A stretch of DNA of 64,000 bases from Sepioteuthis lessoniana. Its lineage: Eukaryota > Mollusca > Cephalopoda > Myopsida > Loliginidae. The notes under the pieces are model-generated. The model ran no database searches. It had not been told where the DNA came from and saw only the letters and a list, made by a program, of their open reading frames with translations. The stretch is from the NCBI GenBank assembly GCA_963585895.1, contig OY757921.1, positions 83,645,439 to 83,709,438 on the forward strand. Reading direction: 5' to 3'. This document shows positions 31,442 through 42,200 of this stretch, piece by piece (the stretch's first letter is position 1; the number at the start of each line of letters is the position of its first letter). Made by a program: the position numbers and the translations under genes.

Positions 31442-31830
31442 TAACAAAACGGCTGGAGAAGAAGCTAGACGGCAATTACACAAGAATGCTACGTGCAATC
31501 TTGAACAAGTCCTGGCGGCAACACCCCACAAGACGCCAACTGTACGGCCACCTGCCCCCTATCACGAAAACTATTCAAGTTAGATGAACCAGACATGCAG
31601 GACACTGCTGGAGAAGCAGGGACGAACTCATAAGAGATGTACTCTTATGGACCTCCACACATGGCTGTGCAAAAGCAGGACGACCAGCACGAACATACAT
31701 TCAGCAGCTATGTGAGGATACGGGATGTTGTCCTGAAGACCTACCTAGGGCGATGAACGATAGGGAGGAGTGGCGAGAGAGGGTCAGGGATATCTGTGCT
31801 ACCAGCCCGATATGATGATGATGATTAATA
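31442..31830 (+). pseudogene. R fragment
   Basis: AAACGGCTGGAGAAGAAGCT, GTCCTGGCGGCAACACCCCA, GCAGGACACTGCTGGAGAAG, GACCAGCACGAACATACATT, ending GATATGATGATGATGATTA. Collinear with other R copies. It is head-to-head with the R insertion at 30734. Confidence 0.88.
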
Positions 31831-31869
31831 ATTTTTTCCCACTAATGTTTGTTGGTGAACTTTTGCTGG

Positions 31870-32460
31870 ACACTGAGTGACATCACATCATGTTGCCAGA
31901 ACTCTACTGAGTATTCTGGTCAATCTGTAGTCTGAATGGCATCCATTCTTCCTCTGATTTTCAACAACTCTAATCCCATTTTTATTCTTTGCCAAGTGCA
32001 CCGAAAACAATAAGTATTACCATCACCCACATGTTCCACAGATTTTTTAAAATTATTATTTTACTCATTTGAGAGTTCTTCACATCAGTGTTAGCTGATG
32101 GCTTTCCACTGGAGTCAGAGTGACTGCAAGACTCCTCAAGTCTCCAGGACTCTTCTGAGTATTCTAGCTGACCTCAACAATGCTGTCATTTGGATGGTCT
32201 CCACTCGTCTTCTTATTTCCAAATCCTCCAGTCCCTGTACCAGTCATTTGGTGACCATATTGAGCATGCCAATTACAATGGGTTTCACTGTCACCTTCAT
32301 GTTCCATTGTTTTTTCAGTTTTCTAGCAAGGTCTTGGTACTTATCTCTCTTTTTGCTTTTCTTCAGTTTTACCCAGTGGTCAGCCAGAATGGCAAAGTCC
32401 ACTATTTGGCAGGATCTTTTTTTTTATGACAATCACTAGGTCTGGTCATCTGGCCGATGT
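31870..32460 (-). pseudogene. Second LINE type: ORF2 C-terminal fragment, copy 2
   Basis: On the minus strand: YQDLARKLKKQWNMKVTVKP, IVIGMLNMVTK, stop, LVQGLEDLEIRRRVETIQMT, ALLRSARILRRVLET. This matches the C-terminal tail of a class of non-LTR retrotransposon proteins (the KYQDL... VVPIVIGALG... type). The clade is uncertain. A more decayed duplicate of part of it lies at 31870-31985. It is unrelated to R in sequence. Confidence 0.78.
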
Positions 32461-32612
32461 TAGGTGATCCGTTTGTATTCAAAATCCCTATTATAATTTA
32501 ATTTTCAGATTTACTTTGGATTTCTTGCAATTCTTCACTAACTCTTTACTCAAAACTTTCAGTGAAGGAAGGCAGTGATTATATGTATTCTATGTACTAT
32601 CATCATAACTAA

Positions 32613-32872
32613 AGTAAAGTTAGCGACCTTAGTCGAGGGTGACCTGAAGGCTCCCTTTTCAATAGCTACTACACCAAGGTGTAGGGGAGGGCACTACTCC
32701 ATTCCCTGGATTGCTCCCCTTTACCTTTGATCTGAACCTTATAATGCTGAGTGCTAAGCAAGGCAGCATCAAGTACCATTTTTTGCGTCTTTGGTATGAT
32801 TCAACCTGGGATTGAACCCCAGTCTCCCAGACTATTGGCGAACACTCTACTCATTAGGCCAAATTGTTATTA
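32613..32872 (-). repeat. D-family SINE
   Basis: Tail AAAGTAAAGTTAGCGACC on the left; AGCTACTACACCAAGGTGTA, GCTAAGCAAGGCAGCATCAA, GGGATTGAACCCCAG (complement-side B box), ATTAGGCC head end. Full length. Confidence 0.92.
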
Positions 32873-32905
32873 TTTTTATCATTATTATTATTATTATTCA
32901 TTATT
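32870..32905. repeat. TTA microsatellite
   Basis: ATTATTATTATTATTATTC tract next to the D head. Confidence 0.85.
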
Positions 32906-32924
32906 TGAAACCATATGTCTGTGC

Positions 32925-33230
32925 ACAAATTGTTCATATTAAATATGAATGCTTGATAAATAGAACTACCAATGTTAAACAGCGATACTTGAAACTATTT
33001 AACTGTGTACAAACAAATGGTTGACATTGAATAAACTAATTAGTATTTAATTGGAATACTTGTAACCATTTAACTGTTTGCAAAAATTAGCTTGGAGAGC
33101 TTATTTAAAGATGAAGTTTCCGACAAACTATTTGCATACTAAACCATATAATATAATAACATGATTTGGCATTAAATAACCCAGAAAGGTTGATATGTCA
33201 TAAAATACCAACTAACTAACCAACCATCGT
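32925..33230 (+). repeat. C-family retroposon, monomer and tail part
   Basis: Repeats of AATACTTGTAACCATTTAAC and GTGTACAAACAAATGG, then the hairpin GGCATTAAATAACCC, loop, GGTTGATATGTC at 33168-33202. No head. Confidence 0.8.
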
Positions 33231-33274
33231 TCATAATAATTTTTGTTATAATGACTAATGTGGTCAATGTATGT

Positions 33275-33405
33275 ATTTATCCAACACCTCCCCCATGAGT
33301 AAGATGCAAAACAAGGTCAATTTGTTTTAAGTGGAATTCAAATAGTTTTAATTTAGAGTTTTTCTTTTTTATTGACCAGTTGCCACACCAAGGTTAAAGA
33401 ACCCA
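33275..33405 (-). repeat. A-family SINE tail fragment
   Basis: TATTTATCCAACACCTCCCC, GCAAAACAAGGTCAATTTG and CACCAAGGTTAAAGAACCCA are the 3' third of A in minus orientation. Confidence 0.8.
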
Positions 33406-33434
33406 ACGTTTTTCTCGCATCTTTATTTTTGATA

Positions 33435-33875
33435 GGTTTGGTTTGGTTTTATGGCACATCAACCATCGTAGGTTATTTAATGCCAAATCTGTTTTTAGAC
33501 ATATAAACAGTTCTATTTCATACAATAAAGTTTAGTATAAGTATAGTTTTTGATTACACACAGTTAAATGTCAAAACAGTTCTATTTCAAGCAATCAGTT
33601 TAGCATAAGTACACTGTTTAAATGTCAAAAACATTTTTATTTCTAGCAATTCAGTTTAGCATAAGCACAGAGTTTAGTTCTATTAGATAGGACCTGATCA
33701 GGTGCTAACACTCTGGACCAGAGTGGACCTGAGAGTAATGGCAATAAAGGGGTACTATGTATTCATCAAAGCTCTAGCATTACTGGATCCTCACCATCAG
33801 ATTGTTTAGTGACATGTGCCGGACACTCATTGGGAGAGTCTTACCACTCTTCAGTCCCAGCAGACTTGGCAATTT
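33435..33875 (-). repeat. C-family retroposon
   Basis: Starts GGTTTGGTTTTATGGCACAT, hairpin, monomers (AGTTCTATTTCAAGCAATCA), head (GGACCAGAGTGGACCTGAGA) and ends CCCAGCAGACTTGGC. Confidence 0.9.
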
Positions 33876-34374
33876 ATTTTTTGAGACATAACCATCTTTT
33901 AACAAGAAGTTCATATTATCTGCATATATGTTTCATTAGGAAAGTTTTTTTTTAAAAATCTATATTTTTCCACTTTTTGTAATATCATACTAAGTTCATA
34001 CAAATGTGTGTGTATGTGACCTTTACGATCTCTTCCAACAAGACTTGATTTCATATGTGAAGCACGATATCTATTTAAAAAAAAAAATTTTAAGTAAGTC
34101 TTCAGGAATAAAAACAAAAGAAAGTAAAATTTTAAACAAAAAGTCAAAAAAAAAAAAAGAAAAGAAAACTACAAAATAATGAAATTAAAAAATTGCATCT
34201 GACAAAGAGCCAACTGGAATTGAACCAGGAAGTCTAGCTTGCCAATTGGTCTGGCTTTCTTTGTCTCATGGGTTTTCATTCTGAGTTTTAGGTCAAGTCT
34301 TTTAATTTTATTTTAAGTTTGTGTCAGTCAACATCAGTGATGTGTGGGCATTTGTTCAAAAGTTCTTCCTTATG

Positions 34375-34375
34375 A

Positions 34376-34443
<68 letters not shown>

Positions 34444-34464
34444 ACAAAAGTGTGTAATTGTGGG

Positions 34465-34495
<31 letters not shown>

Positions 34496-34497
34496 GC
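34375..34497. repeat. TA microsatellite
   Basis: Two long TA blocks (34386-34440 and 34466-34494) with a TG start. Frames through it are Tyr-Ile repeats only. Confidence 0.97.
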
Positions 34498-34549
34498 AAT
34501 GAGTAGAAAGAATTTTCATATCATAGGAGGATTGTGCATTTATTTATTT

Positions 34550-34840
34550 TGTGTACGCATCTATTTACCCATGTACAAGATGTGATACAAGGCCAATATT
34601 TTAGTGTAGAACAGCTGATTTGAATTTAGTGCTTTCCTTCTCTGAGAGTGGTTGTCATGGCAAGGCTAAAGAGTCCAGTCAGTCTCATTATTTACCAATT
34701 GCTTAGAAGGATAAAAGATGGATTCTTATCTTCCCCAAGGGAATTAGCATGAGTTGAAAAGCAGTCATGTCAATGATTGGAACTCAGCTTATTGAAATAA
34801 TTTCTTATGATGGTAACCACGATGCCATGTCTGCCTCTAT
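34550..34840 (-). repeat. A-family SINE, diverged
   Basis: Tail GATGTGATACAAGGCCAATA, body TGCTTTCCTTCTCTGAGAG, head GGTAACCACGATGCCATG (complement side). Confidence 0.75.
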
Positions 34841-34849
34841 GGAGGTCCC

Positions 34850-35530
34850 AGGGCAAGCTGTGTTGCCATTTGCTATCTGAATCCATTGTGAGGTTATTCT
34901 ATTCTTATCTCACTTTTGCTTTGTTGGTTTAACTTCTTGGATAAGAAGGCCGTAAAAGAATTATATGAAAGAAGATAGTAACAGATAGGAGACAAAGACA
35001 TTTTTTTATATTTTTCCTTTATTTCTGCGTTCAACAACCATTCAATGGGTGAGGAAATTCTCCCTGAATACAATTGAAACGGCTGAATGCCCCAGTCAAG
35101 GAGTTCAAAATGCGTTATTTGTTTCTTGGGTATATATGTGTCCTTATTCGGTATTTAAAGCTTTAACAACATGTTCGGTATATAAAGCTTTTGCGATGTG
35201 TTAGCACCTGATCACTTTTGGGAGTTCATCTAAATCTGGTGTTTTAGTCATGGGTTAGAAGTGAAAGGGATGACTACTGCCAGTGGAAGGGTTAGCCAAT
35301 GTGTTGTCTAAAGATGAATGCATGGTGTCCCCTGCCATTTAGTAAGGTGTTGTCACTCTGCTGGTCACTGTTGAAAGAGAATGAGATTCCTTCTTTTGTC
35401 GGGACAGTCCCTTTTCTTTGTGCATGCGTTGCCTTTATTCTAGATAGAGGCCTCTGGGAGCCTCTGCATATTCTAATAATTATTTTAATTCAATTTAATT
35501 TATTTCTTTATTTATTTATTAATTCCCTAC
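34850..35530. other. Unassigned
   Basis: No repeat family recognised. TTCGGTATTTAAAGCTTT and TTCGGTATATAAAGCTTT occur about 40 bp apart near 35147 and 35174, a small direct repeat. Confidence 0.4.
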
Positions 35531-35534
35531 ACCT

Positions 35535-35558
35535 CCACACACACACACACACACACAC

Positions 35559-35598
<40 letters not shown>

Positions 35599-35602
35599 CA
35601 CA
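35535..35602. repeat. CA/TA microsatellite
   Basis: (CA)n followed by (TA)n. Confidence 0.95.
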
Positions 35603-35892
35603 GTGTAACACTGAATTAAAAACACTCATTACACTCTCTCTGTTGATAACTCAATGTTTAAATTCAGTTATGATATATGAGGTTCAATCAATAGATTAGG
35701 GGAATTTAGTCTAAAGAGTTCGCAGTAGAAAGCAATATCTACTGTTGCACTTTTTTCAAGGAAATCAATAGTCATGGGTCCTTTCATTTTCCAGAAGATA
35801 GTCAGCATGATCTTCTTTATTGAATGCTGCACCAGGAACCTTTTCTTCACCAGTGAGTCAGTGTGTTTCCATTCCAGAGACTATCTTTTTGA

Positions 35893-36378
35893 CTGTGGTT
35901 TGGTTTGTCTTTATGGCATATCAACCATTGTAGGTTATTTAATACCAAATCAAGTTTCTTCTTACATAGAAGATATATGATTAGGAAATATATGTCAACA
36001 AAGTTGAATAGTTTCTAGTATTGCTATGTATCGCAAATATTTCAATTAAATATCAGTCATTTATTTACACACAGTTAAATGATCAAACAGGTCTATTCCA
36101 AATAATTAAATTTAGCATAAATCATTTCTTTGCACTCAGTCTAAATGTTAAACAGTTCCATTTAAACAATAAGGACTTTATCAGATGTAACCACTCTGGG
36201 CCAGAGTGGACCTGGGAGCAATGGCAATAAAGGAGTACTCTGCATTCCCCAAAGCTCCAGCATTACTGGAGCCTCACAATCAGATTGTTTAATGTCATAC
36301 CCAGGACACTCGTTAGCAGAGTCTTACCCTCTGTAGAGATGCAGTCAATGTATTTTACAGCCCCAACCAACTGGGCTC
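35893..36378 (-). repeat. C-family retroposon
   Basis: GGTTTGTCTTTATGGCATAT, hairpin, monomers, GGGCCAGAGTGGACCTGGGA, CCCCAAAGCTCCAGCATTAC, ends CAGCCCCAACCAACTGGGC. Confidence 0.9.
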
Positions 36379-36744
36379 TTTTCGACAGACGTTCTTAGAA
36401 GCAAACCCATCTTTAGCTGATTTGTAAACACTTTTTGACTAAAACATACTTCTTCATATGTATCATACAATCTTCTGTAAATTTCACATGATTTGCACTT
36501 TTTCACCACCAAAAAACTGATGACAGACCTCTGTTCAGACCTGAAGCATATTGATTTACTGTCATTTTGAATTGCCACAAAAGAAATATTTTTGTGAGAT
36601 TAAAATGATTTTTTTCTATGAACCAATTCCAAACAATGCAGCGTTTACATTTATGGAAAAAATTCCTGAAAAAAATTTATCTTGCTTTTTTCAAAAACAT
36701 TTCCCTTATCTATTGACTGACACTGGTATGTGTGCACATGTGTA

Positions 36745-36777
36745 TATATCTATATATATATATATAAATATATATAT
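36745..36777. repeat. TA microsatellite
   Basis: TATATATATATATAAATATA just outside a palindrome arm. Confidence 0.9.
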
Positions 36778-37036
36778 TTTCCTTCAAGAAAAACCAAAAT
36801 TTGGTCACATTAGGATTATGAATTTATTTCCATCCTCCTAAGAGCATTGATATGAATCAAAAACTCCAAAAAAAAATTTAACAGGACTTTTTCAGATTCA
36901 ACATGGAGATAATGAAAACAGGGAAGTCCTGTTAAATTTTTTTTGAGTTATTGATTCCTATCAATGCTCTTAGGAGGATGGAAATAAATCTATAATCCTA
37001 ATGGGACCGAATATTGTTTTTTTCTTGAAGGAATAT
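36774..37036. mobile_element. 263-bp palindromic MITE-like element
   Basis: Left arm 36774-36890 (ATATTTTCCTTCAAG to TTTAACAGGACTT), right arm 36924-37036 (AAGTCCTGTTAAATTT to CTTGAAGGAATAT). The arms are close reverse complements with small indels in A tracts; the loop is about 33 bp. Flanking TA-rich sequence prevents a safe target duplication. No frame. Confidence 0.88.
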
Positions 37037-37277
37037 TTGCTCTGTGATATCATTTACATTGAGCTCTTTACCAGGAATATTTAGATATTCGAATTTTGAA
37101 TAATTCAATTGTCCTGATGGAATTGTTCCCTACTCCGGATTTACTGATTTGAAGAATACCTATATATATAAAGATCTGTTAAAAAATATAATTTCTCTCT
37201 GACAAAAATTATATGACTGTGATGATCAAGAAAAATCATTGAGCTGTGGGACAGTATTATTATTTTGACTTTTTAAC

Positions 37278-37303
37278 AAATATATATATATATATAAATA
37301 TAT
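37278..37303. repeat. TA microsatellite
   Basis: ATATATATATATATATAAAT directly before an R trinucleotide tail. Confidence 0.9.
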
Positions 37304-38165
37304 CATCATCATCATGTCGTGCCGCCAGCATGGATAACCCCGACCCTCTCTCACCACTTTTCTCTATTGTTCATTGCCTCTGGCAGGTCTTCTGGGCTAC
37401 ATCCCGTATCCTCACACAGCTGCTGTATGTATGTTCTAGCTGGTCGTCCTGCTTTAGCTCAGCTATATATGGGGGTCCATAGGAGTACATCACTTATGAA
37501 CTTGTCCCTGCTCCTCCAGCAGTGTCCTGTGTGCCTGGTTCGTCTAACTTGGATAGTTTTCATGATGGGAGGCAGGTGGCCATATAGTTTGTGCTTTGTG
37601 GGGTGTTGCCGCCAGGACTTGTTAAATATTGCACGTAGTATTCTTGTGTAATTGCCGTCTAGCTTATTCCCCAGCCGTTTTGTTAGCGTCCTAGTAGTGC
37701 ATCCATACAGCAGTATCGACACGACCGCTGCTTGGAAGAAACTGCGTTTCATTTTATCGGTCAGGTCTGATATCCATATGACCGATAGTTTATCAATAAC
37801 TGTCCATGCCTTCGTTAGCTGCATGACAATGTCTTTTTCGGTTGATGAGACACTGCTTCCTAGGTATGTGAATTTGTCAACCAGTTTCAGAGAGGTTCCG
37901 TCCAGTGTGGAAATGTGGCCTGCTTGATTAAAGCACATATATTCAGTTTTGTGTGCATTGACATGGAGGCCAATGTCTGCGGTGGCTCGTTCCAAACTAT
38001 GCAGTAGCGTTTTGGCTTGGTTGGATATATTTGCTAGTAGCGCTATGTTATCGGTGTAGTCGATATCGGTAATTGTTTTTGTGGGGTACCTTCTGCTTCT
38101 TTTCTTTGTCAGCTCGAAGCCATTTTCTCTGATTTTATCGATTGATGTTCTAAGCATGTAGTCTA
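37303..38165 (-). pseudogene. R fragment, longest copy: RTE-like LINE RT C-terminal region
   Basis: The 232-codon frame 37459-38157 covers the end of the RT palm and the region after it: DIDYTDNIALLANI (the catalytic YADD box here YTDN), then LLHSLERATADIGLHVNAHK, TEYMCFNQAG, KLVDKFTYLGSSVSSTEKDI, MKRSFFQAAVVSILLYGCTT and WRQHPTKHKLYGHLPP. A stop cuts it before the usual GRPARTYIQQLC end, which is still visible in another frame down to the CATCATCATCAT tail. It matches RTE/BovB-type elements in layout. Confidence 0.92.
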
Positions 38166-38189
38166 GACAGAAATATACATATATATATA

Positions 38190-38470
38190 TATTGAGGCGT
38201 TCATAGTGTAATGGTCACTATCATAAAAAATGGACCCAATGACCTGAGTTCAAATCCTGGAGAAGGCTTTTTGCATTTCCCATAGTGCTCATACCCTTGG
38301 GAAAGGTATGAATCCATTTTTGACTAAATAGTAATACAGACTATGCTCTTTGACTTCAGCATGGCAACCAGTTTTGGAAAAGGAAAACTCTGAATTGAAT
38401 CCTGTTAAACTCTGCTCAAAATTGACCCTGTGTCACATCCTCCATATGCTGAAGGGTTGGGCAAATGTAC
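38190..38470 (+). repeat. A-family SINE
   Basis: Head GCGTTCATAGTGTAATGGTC, B box GAGTTCAAATCCTGG, body with a deletion around the CTCCCTCCAGC block, tail AAAATTGACCCTGTGTCACA. Confidence 0.88.
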
Positions 38471-38548
38471 ATATATATATATACATATACATTTCTCATA
38501 TATATTAAAGTAAATAATGGATTGTAATCTGACAATATATAGAAAAAT

Positions 38549-38626
38549 TGATAACAAGGTAATCCAAGTGGATTATGATCAATAAATCTCTCCTTCCACT
38601 CGGATTACCTTGTTATCAATTTTTCT
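38549..38626. repeat. Short perfect-stem hairpin
   Basis: Two 31-bp arms (AGAAAAATTGATAACAAGG... and its complement ending CAATTTTTCT) enclose a 16 to 18 bp loop. Only one mismatch (AGTGG/TCGG side) is seen. Confidence 0.8.
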
Positions 38627-38639
38627 CCATATGTCTATC

Positions 38640-38687
38640 TATCTATATATATATATATATATAAACAGACACATATACATATGTATA

Positions 38688-38725
<38 letters not shown>
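38640..38725. repeat. TA/TG microsatellite
   Basis: (TA)n, CATATA words and a (GT)n block of about 12 units. Confidence 0.95.
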
Positions 38726-38726
<1 letters not shown>

Positions 38727-38744
38727 ATGCATACACACACATTG

Positions 38745-39000
38745 GAGGAGTACTTAGCGTAATGGTTATCTTTGTAGAAAATAGACTCAGTTATCCAAGT
38801 TTAAATTCTGGATGAGATTGTTTTTATTTCACTTTGTGCTAATGCCCTTTTGGAATGGTATGAATCAATTTGTTCTCATCCCAGCTATGGGTAAATAGTA
38901 GGACTGACCCAATTCTTTAACCTTTGTTAAGAAACTCGAAGGAAAACCAGCTTGACTTCCCTTAAAAATTGACCTTGTGTCACATCCAGCCGGTGGCAGA
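38745..39000 (+). repeat. A-family SINE
   Basis: Head GTACTTAGCGTAATGGTTAT, decayed B box AAGTTTAAATTCTGG, tail AAAAATTGACCTTGTGTCAC. About 250 bp after another A copy in the same orientation, separated by microsatellite and hairpin. Confidence 0.85.
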
Positions 39001-39001
39001 T

Positions 39002-39358
39002 TTTGGTTTGGTTGGGTTTGGTTTTATGGCACATCAACCATTATAGGGGATTTAATGCCAAATCCTTTTTTACACATATAAGCAGTTCAAATTCAAACAA
39101 TTCAGTTTAGCATACATGCACAGTTTCATTGTTTGATCCATAGATAGAACCCTATGAGGTACTACCATTCTGGACCAGAGGGGACCTGGGAGTAATGGCA
39201 ATTAAGATGTACTCTGCATTCCCCAAAGCTCTAGTATTACTGGAGTCTCACCATCAAATTGTTTAAAGTCATGTCCAAGGCACTCATTGGGCAAGTCTAA
39301 CCCCTCTGCAGAAATGCAGTTGGTTTATTCTGCAGTCTCAGCCGACCAGGCCAGTAGA
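39002..39358 (-). repeat. C-family retroposon
   Basis: Starts GGTTTGGTTTTATGGCACAT with hairpin, one monomer, then head GGACCAGAGGGGACCTGGGA and CAGCCGACCAGGCC. Confidence 0.88.
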
Positions 39359-39359
39359 T

Positions 39360-40540
39360 ATTTATGTTAGTGCACTCATAGTTGTGTATTTAAAAATTTG
39401 ACAGTCATGGTGTGTCTATGTTTGAGTGTGTGTATGTACACGTCCTTGGGGATGTATGTATGTCCTTTGATGTTTAGTGGCTATAAGTGCAGATATACTG
39501 ACTGTATGTAAGTTTGTGTATATGTGTGCTGGAATGGTTTTACATACATATATCAATATAAACTTTTGCATTGTAAGTTTTTATGTGTAAGGAAGATGTA
39601 TATGTACTGCTATGGTTGTATATGTCTCTGAATTCTGATATAGTATGTATGCATACAAGGGTGTAAATTGTTGCTTGCATGTTTGTATAAGTTTGTATGT
39701 CTGTGTGTGTGTTTATGTTTGAGTTCTTTCTTTTTTTTGTTTTGTTAATTTAGTTGTACTCAAACAATTTTCTATTATTCAGATCTTTTGCACAGAAATG
39801 CAAATTTATTAGATTTCAGACAAAAAGTTAGAAAATTAAAAGAAAAATCTCTAATAAAAGATATTCCAAAAAAGAAAAGAAAAAAAAAGTAAATAAATTC
39901 TTTTTCAGACTCAAACACACAAAAAATACCCCCCCACAAATGAGTATTATTCTTTCGGTTCAGTTTTTATTTTCCTTTTGTCACATGACCTCTATTGTGT
40001 TCCAGCCACTCCATTCCCTCTATTATTTCTTTCTTTCTTTCCTTCATTCTTTCTTTTTCACAACCACCCACTTTCTCCCCATTTACCCAGCATCTCTTGA
40101 ATTCCCTTCATGGCCAAACCTGAACCCACCAGATCTGAGAGACAAAAAAAAAAAAAAATCAGAAGAAAGTATTGATTTCTTTTCATACACCTTCTATGCA
40201 CCCACCTCCCGCAAAATAAAAAAAAACACAAAAGCAAAAAAAAAAAACAAAACCTGAGAACAATCCAAATTAGGTTGAGAGGAGGAATTCTCAAGGAAAG
40301 AACAGATAAGAACTTTTGCTGACCACTTTTTACCTTGTATCACATTTTATATGTACCATTTTTTAGCCCTCAGTTTTTTCTTTCAGCTCATTAATTATCT
40401 TTGTGCTGTGAGAAAAAAATATAACCAACTGCACAGATAAATTAAAAAGAAATATGATAGTAAAAACAATTGAAAAGTACCTTTAAATTTTACTTCTAAC
40501 TCATTTTAAAATGAAATTACCAGCAAACTAATCTTTTGAA
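39360..40540. other. Unassigned, low complexity
   Basis: TG-rich (TGTATGTATG-type) sequence to 39720, A-rich and CT-rich tracts after. The overlapping frames at 39940-40294 on opposite strands are compositional. Confidence 0.45.
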
Positions 40541-40544
40541 TTTT

Positions 40545-40912
40545 AGTGTTAAATAGCAATACTTGTCATAACTTCACTGTGTGCAAACAATGATTAATAT
40601 TGAATAGAATCATAAGTGTTAGATAATAATGATTCAATAAAAATACAAGTGTGCAAACAAATTAGTTCTAACTCATTTAAAAATGAAAATTCCTATTTAC
40701 CAACCCCTCCGCTCGGGCAGGATATGACACAAGGTCAATTTTTAATCGGGGTTTAAAAATGAAATTACCAACAAACAAATCTTTTACATATCATCTATAT
40801 CTATTTAAATGTGTGCAAACAAACAATTAATAGTAAATAGAATTATCTATTTCAAATAGAAATACTTGAAAACATTTAGCAGTGTGTCTAAAAAATGAGC
40901 TCAGGTTCCTTT
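40545..40912 (+). repeat. C-family monomer relics with an A-tail fragment
   Basis: GTTAAATAGCAATACTTGTC, GTGTGCAAACAATGATTAAT and AGTTCTAACTCATTTAAAAA repeat in order at 40550 and again at 40760-40900. A 63-bp A-SINE tail (40693-40755, TATTTACCAACCCCTCCGCT, GACACAAGGTCAATTTTTAA) sits between two AAAATGAAA words. Confidence 0.65.
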
Positions 40913-40914
40913 AA

Positions 40915-41715
40915 AATATTATTGACACGATGTTTACAAATTATATATATTTAATGTACGTGAAGCAGAAAGAATTTCGTATTTTTGTTTGGCACGTAAT
41001 TTGATTCGACCGTTAAGGTCGACGCATATTTTCACCCATTCAGGATGACGTTTCCTATTCAACCCGGATCATCTTTCTGGGCAGCACAAATTGTGGAAAG
41101 CCTCTAAACACCTTCTCTTTCACAGAACTTCTTCGTTCAGGACAGACGTAATGACAGTCCGCTCTCTTGAATAGCAGCAGCAGCACCTCCACGAGGAAGG
41201 CCATCTAATTTATGGGCCCCTTGCCTCTATTCCCTTAGACCAAGGGTTCCCATTGAATATGAATTAGATTAATTCAATACCCCACACACAGGAACAACGT
41301 TAAGTCTCTTCCAGCTTTGGCTATGTCGACTGCGATGAAAATACCGCTCCGACAGTCGGCCACTTCATCCCTGGGCAACATTTTCTGGAGACATTCACAC
41401 TTCTTTCATTCAACAATGCCTTAACCAAACGATGCACATATTCGCTCAGGCATTTAGCTGCTAAAATGCCTTCTCAACTCTATAACAATTTCATTTACTT
41501 CCTTCCTTCTTTCCTCCCTACGAGACTTGCAGCATACCAGCGTAAACCCTTCATTTCATGCTGCCATTAAAACTTTAATATAAGACCTTACGGCATCTTC
41601 GTTCTTCTCCACTACCTTTATTTTCCATCAACCTTTAGCGAGGGGATAACCAACCAACGTAACACCAACATAACTAACGTAATACCAACATAACCTAATA
41701 ATATAATATCGCTAA
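40915..41715. other. Unassigned, richer in G+C than neighbours
   Basis: I looked for an exon or a gag/integrase-like frame on both strands and found only short open stretches. AGCAGCAGCAGCACC at 41197 is a short trinucleotide run. Possibly a decayed element or a unique region. Confidence 0.35.
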
Positions 41716-41721
41716 ATACGT

Positions 41722-41798
41722 GTATAAACAGGATTTAGCATCAAATATCCTACTATACTTGATGTGCCACAAAACCCCAAAAAATGTATCCCAGCTGA
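41722..41798 (+). repeat. C/B-type 3' hairpin fragment
   Basis: GGATTTAGCATCAAATATCC, loop, CTTGATGTGCCACAAAACCC: the shared tail without its element body. Confidence 0.6.
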
Positions 41799-41957
41799 TA
41801 AATATGCACATATTGTTCTGTGAACAAGTATTATATAAAAGGGGTACAAAACGGTAAAAAAGGCTTATTTGAGATACTTTGCAGAAAAAATATACGATAA
41901 AGTTATGCAAAGGTTATTGTATCATGGACGAACAGGAAACACATCTTTACTGTTGGA

Positions 41958-42200
41958 CGTGTCCTCGTGGTGTAATGGTTAAAGCTATGGACTGTGGAAT
42001 CGTAGTAAGCGAGTTCAAATTTCAGTCACGCTATTACGTTCATTTTCCGACAAATGCCCTTGGGAAAGGTATAAACCCGCTTATTCTCCCAGCCAAGGAC
42101 TAAACAGTACAACTACTGTTTTCCTGAAAGTTGGATTTGGCATTAAATAACCTACAAAGGTTGAGATGCCGTTAAACAAAGAAACCAAACCAAATCTTTA
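41958..42200 (+). repeat. B-family SINE, full-length representative
   Basis: Head 41959: GTCCTCGTGGTGTAATGGTT with AAAGCTATGGACTGTGGAAT; B box GAGTTCAAATTTCAG at about 42012; body ACGCTATTACGTTCATTTTC, CCTTGGGAAAGGTATAAACC; 3' hairpin GGCATTAAATAACC, loop ACAAA, GGTTGAGATGCC at 42138-42171; then AAACAAAGAAACC. Pol III transcription from the internal A/B boxes is expected for such elements. Confidence 0.93.

Noticed and set aside
32098-32439. 113-codon plus-strand frame
   Set aside because: It is the antisense of a LINE C-terminal fragment readable on the minus strand.
34321-34585. Tyr-Ile repeat frames
   Set aside because: They come from the TA microsatellite.
40915-41715. Tyrosine recombinase (DIRS-type) remnant on the minus strand
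   Set aside because: A short PRGGAAAAIQ-like stretch caught my eye, but no catalytic R-H-R-Y set follows and the frame stops at once.
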